A DNA stretch of 64,000 nucleotides from Crithidia fasciculata (taxonomy: Eukaryota; Euglenozoa; Kinetoplastea; Trypanosomatida; Trypanosomatidae). A model generated the notes under the pieces. That model was given only the letters and a program-made list of their open reading frames with translations, was not told the DNA's origin and did no database searches. The stretch lies in contig CM003407.1 of the NCBI GenBank assembly GCA_000331325.2, positions 2,238,501 through 2,302,500 on the forward strand. The letters are read 5' to 3'. Shown here one piece after another: positions 50,801 through 60,220 of the stretch; the stretch's first letter is position 1; the number at the start of each line of letters is the position of its first letter. Position numbers and translations under genes: made by a program.

Positions 50801-53800
50801 GCAGCGTCCCAGACAAGGTAGACGCCACAGCAACAGCGCCGGCGGCGTCACCTCCAAGCTTCGATGGGAGCGGAGCCACCTGCTGTGCCGCCACCGCGCC
50901 AGACATGCACGTCAGCAGCTCGCCGCACAGGGAAAGGGAACCGTGCAGGGGGTTGGCTTGGATGAAGGCGTAGGCCGCGCTGCCACGCATCGCACCCATG
51001 GCCGCACACTTCTCCTCCACAGCCTGTCGCTCCGCGTCAAGCAGTGCCTTCAGCCGTGCCACCTCCTCGGCGGGCTGCTCGCGTGCGTGTGCCTGGGCAG
51101 CAGGGGAGCGGGTGGAGAAGAGCAGGAAGCGCTGCACGGCACCTTCGGCATTGCGGTAGGTCTGAGCCTTGAGCAGGTCGAGGTGGGCACGCTCGACCAA
51201 CGCGGCAGCAACAGCTGACGGCGGCGAGTTCGCCTCAGCACACACCGCACCCGCCTCGGCGAACACGTCGTCAGGGGCAACGGTGCAGAGGAGGTCGAGT
51301 AGCTCTCGCGCACTCTCCCGCGCCTGCGACCAGCCATCCGACAAGGTGGCGAGGAGGGCGGGCACGACGGAGGGATGAAGGAGGGACTGCATGGACTCGC
51401 ATGTAAGGGAAAGGCGCACGCCTTGGAGAAGGAGCACGTAGCCCATCATCGCCGTCACGCGCCGCTCTACGGCTAACCCTTCCGCACTGCGCAAGTCCCT
51501 GCCGATGTTCTGCGCGAAGATGTCTGCGAGGTGCTGGCAGTGCTGCAGGACAGCGTGGCGATACGCGGCGGTGCCCAGCTGCACCGTGTCTACGGCGGTA
51601 CCACTGCTCTGCTGCAGCGCCTCCTCCGCCTTTTCCTCCTCCTTCCGTGCCTTCTTCGCTGCCTTCTTCGAAAGTGCGGCATCAGCTCCATTAGCCGTTG
51701 CGGCGGTCGAAGCCGCACCCTTGCTGGCGTAACTCTCCGCCAGCCGGCGCACCCACTTCTTCAGCATCTCCAGCAGCCCTTTCCGCGCCGTGCTGTCGCC
51801 ACCGAGATGCATGTTCAACACAACGTACTCCTCCACCTTCTGCAGCTGCCACGCCTGCACCGCCTGCAGCCGCCTTGTGCCCAGCACACAGAGGCACAGT
51901 GCGCTGTTGCGGACCTCGTAGTTGAGGCTGTGCATGCTCGCCTCTAGCACACGCAGCACGGTGCTCCCTGGAGTGAGGTAGGGCACGATGTCGACGCCGG
52001 CACCCCGCGCTCGCGAGAGCACCTCCACCACACCCTGCTCCATCCGCTCGCACTCGTGGACCGCGCCACCGTGGCTGCGCTGCACGACAGCCGACAGGAT
52101 GGATGGGAGAAAGGCCGCGTCGTGTTTCACGAGCGGCGCAACAAAGTGGGCTGTGATGTGCGAAATGTTCACGGCTGCGCTCACGTTGGAGGAGACGCCG
52201 ACGTAGTCCTTCTCCGTCATTGCCCGAGCGAGGGGCGTCACGATGCCAATCTGCAGCACATCGGCTACGCTCTCCCCGCCAAGACCAGCTGCCTTCATTG
52301 ACTCGGACGCACCCTTGATGGCACGCGCCAGCTGGGCAAAGACGTCGCCCGCTACGTTGCCAATCTTGTGGTTACTCGCACCCGACAGCAGCATGCGTGA
52401 AAAAGCGGCCACGGCGTCCGACACGGCAGCTGCAGCGGCCGACTCGCCGTGGTAGTGGCGCTGCAGCGCCGCCAGGAAGCTCGGCAGGGGCATCATGGAC
52501 AAGTGACCAAGCAAGGCATGATACTTGCCGCGCCGCTCCGCCTGCACCTCCAAGATCTGCTCCAGCGTGATGGCTGTGTCGCCGGCTGGAGATGCCGGGG
52601 CCGCACCGCAGCGGTGCAGAGCGGCGTGTATCTTTAAGATCTCGTTGTAGGTGCCGTAGAGGGCCCCGGACATCTGCTGCGTGCCGTCATCCCAGAGAGC
52701 CATGATGAGCTGCGTGGCGAAGTCAAGCGTCGACCGCAGCTTGCCCGTTGCGACGCAGAGAGTGGCGAGGTGCTGGCGCACCGCTTCCTCCATGGGTGCT
52801 TGCTTCCCCGACGCACCGTCGACCGTCTTGGTCAGCGCGGCAGCAGCTGTTGACACGACGGCGCTCACGTGGCGCACGACGCTGTCGATGGTCTGGATCG
52901 CCATGAAGCGCGTCTCGGGCTCCTGCACGAGGTTGCAGAAGTACTGCGCCGCAGTGAGAATGACGTCAAACGCCACCACCACCTCCTCCCTCGCCTCTCC
53001 TGCACCGCCCTCACCAACAGCGTGAGGGGTGAGGAGAAGCCCGAACGAGAGCCAGTCGCCGCGGATGGGCGAGGACACGTGAGCCAGGACGCCCTTCAGC
53101 AGCGCAAAGCAGCCGTTGGGCGTGAAGGCGGTGAAGAGGTCGTGTAGGGCAGCGGCACCAGCGCCGTGGTGTGCCTCCGCTGCCGTTCGGGGCTCAGCCG
53201 CGCAGACGACGGCGAGGGTTAGGTCAGCCCGTGCAAAGAGCTCAGCCAGCGACAGCGATGCAGCTGCAGAGGTAGCTGTGGCAGCACCGGACTCGCCAGT
53301 TGTCGCTGTCGTGCTGGACGTGTCCGCAATGGCATGCGCCGCGGCTGCCACATCGTCGCGCAGTGCGGCACACACAGCAGACAGCAGCCAGCGATCGCAG
53401 GTGCGCACCGTCAAGATGGACGCCACGAGTAGGCCCACCGCGTTCAGCACATCCTTGGGGAAGATGGGAGAAGACAGCATCACCACGGTGGGCTGCAGCA
53501 GGCGGGCAAGCTGGCGCGACACCTCAACGCCTGCAGTGCCGGATGCCATTGCAAGCGTGAGGGAGTCCATGTACTTGTGGATGTAAGTTGCCACGACGCG
53601 GACGCAGAAGCGGATGTGCTCGAGGTCTTCGCCGAAAACGGTGCCGCTCACCACGCCAGACGGCTGGGTGTCGTCGTCCAGCTGCTGTTCCACAACATTC
53701 TCCCCTTCTTCGCCCTCTAAACCCTCCTCGTTATTGTCAAGTGTGTCCGCCGCCGTAGCAGCCGCAGCAGTAGACTTCTCGTCTGTGGTGCCTGCCTCTG

Positions 53801-54611
53801 CACGGCTGCGACTCGTCGCGTTCGCCACGACCCACTGGAACGACGCCGCGAGCAGCGGCAGCACCTCAACAAAGGTGTCTCGAAAGACAGCAGGCATCAT
53901 CGGCATCAGCGTGCTTGTCAGCCCGTCCACCGCGTTCAAAAAGTTCAGCACGGCGTCACGCGACGCACTGGCGCTGCTGTTGCTGCTGCTGCTGCTGCCG
54001 GCGTCGCTGCTGCCGTCCATACCGGTGGGGAAGTACCGCGCCGCAGCCGCAGCGGGCAAAAGGTCCGTTTCGCCTCCGAGTGCTAACGACGTCGCCTTAC
54101 CAGCAGAGCGGCGCAGTACACGCGCCACGTACATCTCCCGCACCGCTGACTCGACAGCTGCGTCAGGAGGAGACGGGAGGAGAGTGCGCAGAAGTGTCAT
54201 AAGAGCGCGGTGAAGGTAGCGAACGCGGCAGTCCAGCAGCAGCGGCACCACCGCCTCCAACGCGAGTCCACGACCCCATGTGTACAGCGCGCCACCAGGA
54301 GTCGTGAGCAGAGCGCCGAGTTGTGCCTTTGGAATGTCCTTCAGGGCACCGGTGACCTTCGAGATAGCATGGAGCTGTTGTGCCGGCGTCAGCGAGGACT
54401 GAAGGAGCTCCTGCAGAGCCTTGTCAGCGACACTCACTGCTTTGGACGCGACGGCAGCTGTGTCGACGTGGCCCACCGCGGCACCGTCGAGCAGGGTGTG
54501 CCGCACTCGCGAGATGAGCTGCTGGAGATCTTCGGGGATGTCAAAGGTGGTCTGCAGGTCTGGCCGGCGTTGACGGCGCCGCGTCAGCGTGGGATTCGCC
54601 CGAGACTCCAT
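47868..54611 (-). CDS. THADA/Trm732-family protein (tRNA 2'-O-methylation cofactor)
   Basis: A 2247-residue protein, the largest gene here, predicted to be helical repeats throughout. The region around residues 1290-1560 matches the DUF2428 core of yeast Trm732 and animal THADA. It includes RRSQGLPHAI (about 1437), then LNVLKFIFEDKVFADRVVAY, and the WYTRNSSLMLFSAVIHRF stretch (about 1535-1552) with the conserved RNS. In yeast Trm732 partners the methyltransferase Trm7 to 2'-O-methylate position 32 of certain tRNAs. A Lys-rich helix with KKAAKKARKEEEKAEE lies around residue 975, and the C-terminal tail has the acidic run ESDDEGDGEEADEEED. The start MESRANPT is the first Met; the length is within the large family range. 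The THADA-family call is strong; the tRNA role here is inferred from yeast. Confidence 0.88.
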   Translation of the reverse strand: MESRANPTLTRRRQRRPDLQTTFDIPEDLQQLISRVRHTLLDGAAVGHVDTAAVASKAVSVADKALQELLQSSLTPAQQLHAISKVTGALKDIPKAQLGALLTTPGGALYTWGRGLALEAVVPLLLDCRVRYLHRALMTLLRTLLPSPPDAAVESAVREMYVARVLRRSAGKATSLALGGETDLLPAAAAARYFPTGMDGSSDAGSSSSSNSSASASRDAVLNFLNAVDGLTSTLMPMMPAVFRDTFVEVLPLLAASFQWVVANATSRSRAEAGTTDEKSTAAAATAADTLDNNEEGLEGEEGENVVEQQLDDDTQPSGVVSGTVFGEDLEHIRFCVRVVATYIHKYMDSLTLAMASGTAGVEVSRQLARLLQPTVVMLSSPIFPKDVLNAVGLLVASILTVRTCDRWLLSAVCAALRDDVAAAAHAIADTSSTTATTGESGAATATSAAASLSLAELFARADLTLAVVCAAEPRTAAEAHHGAGAAALHDLFTAFTPNGCFALLKGVLAHVSSPIRGDWLSFGLLLTPHAVGEGGAGEAREEVVVAFDVILTAAQYFCNLVQEPETRFMAIQTIDSVVRHVSAVVSTAAAALTKTVDGASGKQAPMEEAVRQHLATLCVATGKLRSTLDFATQLIMALWDDGTQQMSGALYGTYNEILKIHAALHRCGAAPASPAGDTAITLEQILEVQAERRGKYHALLGHLSMMPLPSFLAALQRHYHGESAAAAAVSDAVAAFSRMLLSGASNHKIGNVAGDVFAQLARAIKGASESMKAAGLGGESVADVLQIGIVTPLARAMTEKDYVGVSSNVSAAVNISHITAHFVAPLVKHDAAFLPSILSAVVQRSHGGAVHECERMEQGVVEVLSRARGAGVDIVPYLTPGSTVLRVLEASMHSLNYEVRNSALCLCVLGTRRLQAVQAWQLQKVEEYVVLNMHLGGDSTARKGLLEMLKKWVRRLAESYASKGAASTAATANGADAALSKKAAKKARKEEEKAEEALQQSSGTAVDTVQLGTAAYRHAVLQHCQHLADIFAQNIGRDLRSAEGLAVERRVTAMMGYVLLLQGVRLSLTCESMQSLLHPSVVPALLATLSDGWSQARESARELLDLLCTVAPDDVFAEAGAVCAEANSPPSAVAAALVERAHLDLLKAQTYRNAEGAVQRFLLFSTRSPAAQAHAREQPAEEVARLKALLDAERQAVEEKCAAMGAMRGSAAYAFIQANPLHGSLSLCGELLTCMSGAVAAQQVAPLPSKLGGDAAGAVAVASTLSGTLLTDACTDLLRCCCVVLRTCSALVGTETVTTGATAGLGEHEVVDCRGHVYDRSRPEAESVMRGVVNNTWLSMRVATSAVGGLLKVRAVHLLPFDAVRSAAYELVHALLLTKHNGVMRCVREALKALTATLVRSRAPHFYQLPAELLGYLLGPEGVTSGDMARMLRRSQGLPHAILAVLEAEDTAVPYSLFPVAMRQLTRVARGDLPLGDTAVTAFSNLGSTADDVRRSQRSNALNVLKFIFEDKVFADRVVAYIEEAFSLATEGFHDASWYTRNSSLMLFSAVIHRFVGEHPSTGGAGVNTSLHDVAKRTPRGVAYAYAELTRGDGLESGAGNASSTAASPEVNVALFPVLQLLSMLSPDPPHLITKASHGTVDDTARMSAAVARCAASPSLMVRSASAVALCCLVPIAALTRVIRQTRRGLSLGRQEAVAEEFSRATGEEQTRADAGVAGGFNACHGALLQLLQFHAQYIGTCRRHYKQKRSSYATPAVAEAVCHAICEVVLSCADVLAQSCAVCPTVAATLFALLADLVYYGPQQHLPDAQQQALRALCVASLEAYALSSQGVLERGSVMENASAVVVFMAAQQRRTSTASAGAWSPEERRRISEVLRCESAVLDVRSGEHNLISWIAAQLIHYGDGSAALLDGAAVVDVLQVLLEEGGCDVATLVFRSLAAFFTADGIAAKRIGCISWGQLVTHLRFAAIATTHVTASAAASAENTSTVRELYETAVRRLSPSGSDGAPTSCIALSQNSDVCSAALDFVASYDIHVGGTHTISPQVASLLTFYAAPEQPLESRLAVVKALRTAQPFLRRSVSDPARTSPSSESAVALLLVLLRLLVDDTSSIREAASTICSHCLWGTEEAPRDQVSCLLALARLLRQLCAAGQLDRASGMRALLSIVGNEACPVAGAEGDAESDDEGDGEEADEEEDVLFQKEAANMFAEETVVLCLCGYIFGAEGSESVAAACRSFSVFDSLLS

Positions 54612-56012
54612 TCTTCTCGTTTATATTGTTGTTGCCAAGCGCACGTTAATTTCGAAATAGCCGTGTTTGTAGCCGCCTATGTGCGCCAAGTGATTTGGCT
54701 TTGTACGCTGCAAACGAATCTGGTGTTTTGACAAAGCCGTCATAAGGAGAGAGAACAGAGACAGAGAAAAAAGAAGTTTGGTGCGAGACGAATCTTCGAG
54801 TATGGAGAGGAAAAAAAAAGGAACAAAGCGCAGCCGCTTTAGTTTTTCATCAACGCAGCAGTTGCTATTTTGTCCTTTTTTTTTTCTGCTAGCGCAGCCA
54901 AACACAGGCTGACTCTAGCCTTACACCTCCATGGTGCGTGGCGTCTCTCACCTCGACTTGTCTTTTTAAGAGAAGACAAGTAAACCGCGTGTACGACTTG
55001 CCATGCCCTGCCGCATTTCGTGCGTGCTGCAGAGCATACAAAGGAGATGGCGGCCCTACACCACCTATCACTTTCGCTGTTTATGACAGGGTGATCTCCG
55101 CCGGGTTTTCTTTCTTTTATCTTTTCTCTCTTTTTCTTCTTCGATGTTGAGTGCGACTCGGCAGCGATGACGCGAAGCGCTGACTTCGCTGAGGAAACGC
55201 ACAAGCAACCAAGAAAAAAAAAACCCAAATAGAAACAAGGAACGGATGTGCCGAGAGGAGGAGAGAAGAAGACACCACAGAGCAAAGCCTCATGCCTCTT
55301 TCTTTTCCTCTCCGTCTCTCCCCCTCTTCACTCTCCTCTCCTGCCATACAAAGTGACAGGCACAGCAATGTGAGCCACAGATAACAAAACAAACCAACGA
55401 GCACACCCTTCACAAGCGTGCACTCATGCACACAAACACGGACAAGAAAAGAAAAAATATATATAGTCAGCTCCACAGTCGACGATGAATCTTTTTTTTT
55501 TAGTTTTGGTTATTTTTCGGCTGTTACGGGTGTGACTGGAAGCGAGACGTGACTTTACTCAGCGGTGACAAAACAACAACTACAAATAATAATAAAAACT
55601 ATGGCCTTCAAAAGAAGAAAAGAGTAAGTGGGAGCGGTAAGAATCCACCCAGAAGGCCCGCCACGCAGCAAGGGATCGAAGGAGAGGGAGAAAACGTGCA
55701 TGCGTGGCATCGCAGCCTCACCTTTATTTCTTTCTTTTTTTTCTCTCTCTGGCCGTTCTACTCCGCTCATCAATTGCAACTGTAATTTTTTTTCCCCGTC
55801 ACCCAAATAAACACTCCTCTCAGCGAAGCTAGAAATAGAACATCGAAATACCTCACTTGAGAATACATGTTGCATCATACGACCGCATGCATTCTCTCCC
55901 TAAGCACACACGCACACGCACATACACACACACAGAAAGAACAGGGAGAAAAAAAGACGGAAAAAAACACACGCAATCGTCTCTCTCAATCCTTCAGTGT
56001 TCGCGTGTCTAT
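54612..56012. other. intergenic spacer, about 1.4 kb
   Basis: Spacer between the THADA-like gene and the helicase-like gene. It has A/T runs (about 54880-54888, 55215-55223, 55493-55501), an AAT repeat near 55586-55594 and a CA-rich patch near 55901-55934. No gene or RNA recognised. Confidence 0.55.
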
Positions 56013-59000
56013 CTACTCGTCGTCGTCGATGATGGGTCCGTTCATGTTGAGGTATAGATCCCCCATCACCTCAACGTCGTCCTCGTCGTCGTCAATAATG
56101 AGTGCCGCCGCGGTGGACGTCGGGAACATGAGCACCGGCGACTGCGCGTTGGTGGCGAGGGTCGAACCTGCAGCGCCACTGGTCAGCGTCGCTGGCGTGT
56201 CGGCCGCCGGCGACGATCCAACCGTCCACAACTCACCGTCGTGGAACTTCTTCGTGACATCCACATCAGACGCCTCCACGCCGTCCACCGAGTCGAGCAC
56301 CAGCTTCGGTGCGAGGCAGTGAACGCCGTGCGTGGTGAAGCTAGCCTGGTGCTCCGCAACCTCGATCTCCGTCACGAGGTTCTGCAGCTCCCGCTGGACT
56401 TCGCCGCGCAGCGCCTCGAGGTCGAAGTGGCGGTCCGCCTCCTTCAGCAGGAAGTTGAACTTGCGGCGCGAGATCGGCTTCTTGGCCGTGCGCAGCGCCT
56501 GCAGGTAGCCGAGTGCGCGGTTCCAGCGCTCGCGGAAGTCGAGGATCTGCGCCGCCTCGGTGATGCTGACGCGGAAACGCTTCATCTGGCGGTTGCAGGT
56601 GATGCCGAAGAAAACGACGCGACCGCCCTTCGCCGGCATCTCAAACGGCGCCGAGTACTCCACCTGGGGGTAGAGCAGCAGCAAGGCGGCGAAGAGGTAC
56701 GTGTTGTTGACGGCTGAAACGCGGGCACAGGTGATGGTGCTGGCGAGGTTGCGCAGGTCGACGGCGACGAGGGCGGCGCCAGACTCCCACGCTACCCCGC
56801 TGGGACTCGCCGTGTTGGGCACCACCTTCTTGGCTGTGCGCACAAAGACCAGCGCGCCGGCGCGATCGCGAATGTTGATGGCGCCGGCGTCGCGGACAAA
56901 GAAGAGGCGCCGCGCGAGGGCCACGCTCTCGAGAAAGGTGAAGATGGAGGCGTTTGTGCTGATGCTCTGCGAGACGGCGGCCAGCGTCGCCGCGTCCTCG
57001 AGGTCGTCGACAAAGACGTAGTCGGACACCTGCACGCGGAGGTAGGCGACGAGGCTGCGGATGTGCTCCAGGCGGTCCTCCTTCACCTGCAGCTTCGCGA
57101 TGAGCGGCTGCGTCGACGCCCCGCTCGCCTTGAGCCGCCACCACTCGAGAAAGATGAGAACATCGGCCAGCAGGTCGCTTTGGTTGGCGATGTCGCCCGC
57201 GTACTCTTGGCGCGACTCGATGACGTTCTTCTTCCATGCGGCAAAAGCGTCACCAGAGTCGCCGGTGGGAAAGCGGTAGGGCAGGGCACAGACGCCAGCC
57301 ACGACAACGCCCACCTCGCTGTGGCCCAGAGCACAGCAGTTGATCACCATATGGGCCAGGTCCACCTCCAGCGGCAGCCGCGACGCCATCTCGCCCGTGA
57401 AGGTGAGGCTGACGTCCGAGAGGTTTGCAATGAAGCACTTCTCCGAGAGGCTGTGCTTCACCTGCTCCATGCTCTCGGCGTCGAGGGGGCTGACCATCTC
57501 CTGGTTCGCGTGCTCGATCGGCAGCTGCGCACGCGAGCACTGCAGCAGCGCGTCCTCCACCTCGTACACCGTCGGCTGGGCCGTCTCCGTCGTTGGCAAT
57601 ACCGCCTCGGCCGCCGGCGGGTAGATGGCGATGTACGCGCCGGGAAGCCTCGCCCCGACCATCCGCCGCCGCTCCTCCACGTTGGCGCGCGAGGCCCACT
57701 CCGACGCACTCGACGCCATGAAGCCCTCCGACTTGTTCTGCATCGCGAGGCGCCGTGTTGTGCCGAGGTCGAGCACAAACGTCGCGTCCTCGTTGTTGTA
57801 GGAGGTGAAGGAGGTGACGAAGGGCAGGACGCAGACGCGGTGCTTCGACGGGGCTGCCGCGCTGTCCTCGCGAGAGGGAAAGCGGCCGGCGTAGATGGTC
57901 GTGTCGGCGAGGTGCTCGGCGTGCAGCGCGTCCACCATCTCGCGCGAGTCACCGGTGAGGATGTACACCGCCTGCGGGCACGACGGGCCAGCGGCGAAGA
58001 TGCGGCGCACCAGCGCGGCTGCCACCTGCACGGAGTGCTCCACAATCTTGCGGTGCGGCCCAGGGTACTTGCCGGACTCGTCGATGGCGACGTCCAGCAC
58101 CCGCGTCTCCGCCAGCGCGTTGGCCTCGTCGTACGAGAAGGTCGCCACCGTTGACGCCGCTGGCGCCGTGTCGAGGGTGGCAACGGTTTGTCCGGCGAAG
58201 AAGGTCTCCAGGCGCTGCGTCATGCACCCACTCACGCACACGACGAGGTGCAGCGGCGGCGCGGTGGCGTCGAGGTTGACGCTTTGCCGGTACACCCGCT
58301 CGCGGACGCCCCACAGGAAGTAGGAGAGCAGCGGGCTGATGCGGTTGAGGTTGGGCAGCACGAGGTGCGTGAAGGGCGCCATGCCGTGCTGCGAGGTCAG
58401 GTAGACGAGCGCCGTGTCGACGTCCGTCACCCAGAGTCGCGTGCTCGTCTCCCCGCTAAAGGACTGTCCCGTCAGCTCGCCGACAGGGCAGTTGGGGGTG
58501 CCGAGGCTGCGCAGCGCCGTCGCGACATCGGCCACGTCGGAGTAGTGCGGCACCACCACCAGCACCTTTTTGCCGCCCTGCTGGCTCACCGCCACAGCGA
58601 GGCGCAGCGCCGCGAAGGACCGCTGCAGCAGCACCACCTGATGCGACGCCGTCTCGGGCAGGCCCGCCACCTCGTCTGGCTCGCGTGGAGCCGTCTGACT
58701 AGCCGCTGCCGCATTCTGCGCCTCGATCACCTCGCGCAGCTTCTTCGACACCGCCACCGGGTCGGACGACGGCTTGTGGAAGTCCGTCCGCATCGTCTTG
58801 TTGCCGCCAAAGACGACGCCCTGGCCGACCTGCGCGATGGCGTCGAGGTCGAACTTGAAGACGTTCGAGTCGGTGAGGGAAGGGGTAGTGGCGCCAGCGT
58901 TGTCCGCCACATTACCACCAGCAGCAGCAGCCGTTGTTGTTGTCGTCGTCGTCGTGGTCGTGGCGGTGGCGGCGGCGCCGTTGCCGCTGTTGCTCGACGC

Positions 59001-59291
59001 TGCATCCCCACCAGCGGCAGACGAGGCACCGCCCTGGCTACCGCTCGCGTTGCCGCCCGCGCCAGCCGCAGCCGCCTTCGTCTTGGACGGGCTGCGCCGC
59101 TTCTTACCAATGAGCGCCTCGATGTTGAACTGCAGCGTCGTGTTGGGGTCGGTCGGCAGCGCCGCCGCAGCACCGCCCGGAGGCAGAGACCCTGGCGACA
59201 CCGTCCCCGGCGAGTCCGCCGCCGCCACCGCCGGCGAGGAGGAAATTTTGCCTCCCTTCCGGCCCTGACGCGGTGCAATGGGCATTGTCAA
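56013..59291 (-). CDS. DEAH/RHA helicase-like protein with lost ATPase motifs
   Basis: A 1092-residue protein that keeps the outline of a DEAH/RHA RNA helicase but not its catalytic residues. The Walker A equivalent (VVLLQRSFAALRL, 219-231) has no GKT. The DEAH box position reads THLVLPNLNRI (308-318), with P313-N316 in place of DEAH. The SAT motif has become VSGC (353-356). The motif VI region, SEWASRANVEERRRMVGARL, aligns with the RHA arginine-finger segment but lacks QRxGRxGR. Downstream the helicase-associated pattern is clear (ASRLPLEVDLAHMVINCCAL), with an OB-like C-terminus. The first 200 residues are low-complexity (a Thr run at 110-120), and the last 30 are acidic. It is likely a scaffold or RNA-binding pseudoenzyme. 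In trypanosomatids such proteins could serve editing or ribosome assembly, but nothing here proves it. Confidence 0.83.
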   Translation of the reverse strand: MTMPIAPRQGRKGGKISSSPAVAAADSPGTVSPGSLPPGGAAAALPTDPNTTLQFNIEALIGKKRRSPSKTKAAAAGAGGNASGSQGGASSAAGGDAASSNSGNGAAATATTTTTTTTTTAAAAGGNVADNAGATTPSLTDSNVFKFDLDAIAQVGQGVVFGGNKTMRTDFHKPSSDPVAVSKKLREVIEAQNAAAASQTAPREPDEVAGLPETASHQVVLLQRSFAALRLAVAVSQQGGKKVLVVVPHYSDVADVATALRSLGTPNCPVGELTGQSFSGETSTRLWVTDVDTALVYLTSQHGMAPFTHLVLPNLNRISPLLSYFLWGVRERVYRQSVNLDATAPPLHLVVCVSGCMTQRLETFFAGQTVATLDTAPAASTVATFSYDEANALAETRVLDVAIDESGKYPGPHRKIVEHSVQVAAALVRRIFAAGPSCPQAVYILTGDSREMVDALHAEHLADTTIYAGRFPSREDSAAAPSKHRVCVLPFVTSFTSYNNEDATFVLDLGTTRRLAMQNKSEGFMASSASEWASRANVEERRRMVGARLPGAYIAIYPPAAEAVLPTTETAQPTVYEVEDALLQCSRAQLPIEHANQEMVSPLDAESMEQVKHSLSEKCFIANLSDVSLTFTGEMASRLPLEVDLAHMVINCCALGHSEVGVVVAGVCALPYRFPTGDSGDAFAAWKKNVIESRQEYAGDIANQSDLLADVLIFLEWWRLKASGASTQPLIAKLQVKEDRLEHIRSLVAYLRVQVSDYVFVDDLEDAATLAAVSQSISTNASIFTFLESVALARRLFFVRDAGAINIRDRAGALVFVRTAKKVVPNTASPSGVAWESGAALVAVDLRNLASTITCARVSAVNNTYLFAALLLLYPQVEYSAPFEMPAKGGRVVFFGITCNRQMKRFRVSITEAAQILDFRERWNRALGYLQALRTAKKPISRRKFNFLLKEADRHFDLEALRGEVQRELQNLVTEIEVAEHQASFTTHGVHCLAPKLVLDSVDGVEASDVDVTKKFHDGELWTVGSSPAADTPATLTSGAAGSTLATNAQSPVLMFPTSTAAALIIDDDEDDVEVMGDLYLNMNGPIIDDDE

Positions 59292-60220
59292 AGTGCGCGC
59301 TGTTGAAAATCTTCTTCTATGTTTGCAGACACCCTAATCTCAGCAGAGAGGAGAGAGGGGGGAAAGAGGGGCGAAGAGAGGGGACCGAAACGGAGAAGCA
59401 AGAAACAAAAAAAAAAGGAGGAAAGAAAACCCTGCGTACCTAAGCGTGTGCGTGTATACTGAACAGCAAGGGGGGAGAGGCGTGTCTGGGTTCGCGTGGG
59501 TGTGTGTTTGAATGTACACTCGCAGGTTCCAGAGAGAAAAGCCAAGTTGGGAAAACAAGTAAACAAAATAAAAGGGTTTATGTCGACTTTAGGTCTGGTA
59601 GTGCAGGGCCGTGATGTTGGCTCCGACACGCTGTCGTACTAAGGAGACATGCGTAGAGGCATGTACAAAATTAGTACATTGTGAAGATGAATGGTTTGAA
59701 TGCATCGAAAAAAAAAAGAGAAATAACAGAAGAAGGAGTGAGAAAATCAAGCCACGAAACAACATGTTCGGTTCCTTTTCAAGTCGCACTGAGGGAATGG
59801 GGAAGGGGCCAAAAGCTCCAGCCTCACAACGAACAAGTCAAGACGAGCGTGCGTGGCTGATTCCGCTGCACTGCAAACTAGAACACCACAACAAAGAAAA
59901 AAAACAGAGCAAGCCCAGTGCAGGAAACAAAAAGGTGACGAACTCCTCGCTCAGCGACACATTATCGTCGTATCTGCAAGTGTCCTTTTTTTTTTCCTCC
60001 CACCTACTCCTCCCATTTACTTTCGCTCGTACTCTTTTCAGTTGCTTTTCTTCGGGCAATCAGTATTCTTCCATCACCGAGGCGCGCGGCACGAGTGTCA
60101 ACGGACACCCGTGAAGAACCAGCTGATGTGCCACAGTGCGCAAACAATTTACGAGCCAACAGAATCGCAGCTCTCACGAAACACAACAACACCATCACTT
60201 TTTTTTCCCCCTCCTCCTCC
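59292..60220. other. intergenic spacer, about 0.9 kb
   Basis: Spacer between the helicase-like gene and the cap methyltransferase gene. A GA-rich patch near 59347-59380 and an A run near 59409-59418 would be pyrimidine-rich in the transcript and are candidates for the helicase-like gene's splice tract. No gene seen. Confidence 0.5.
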
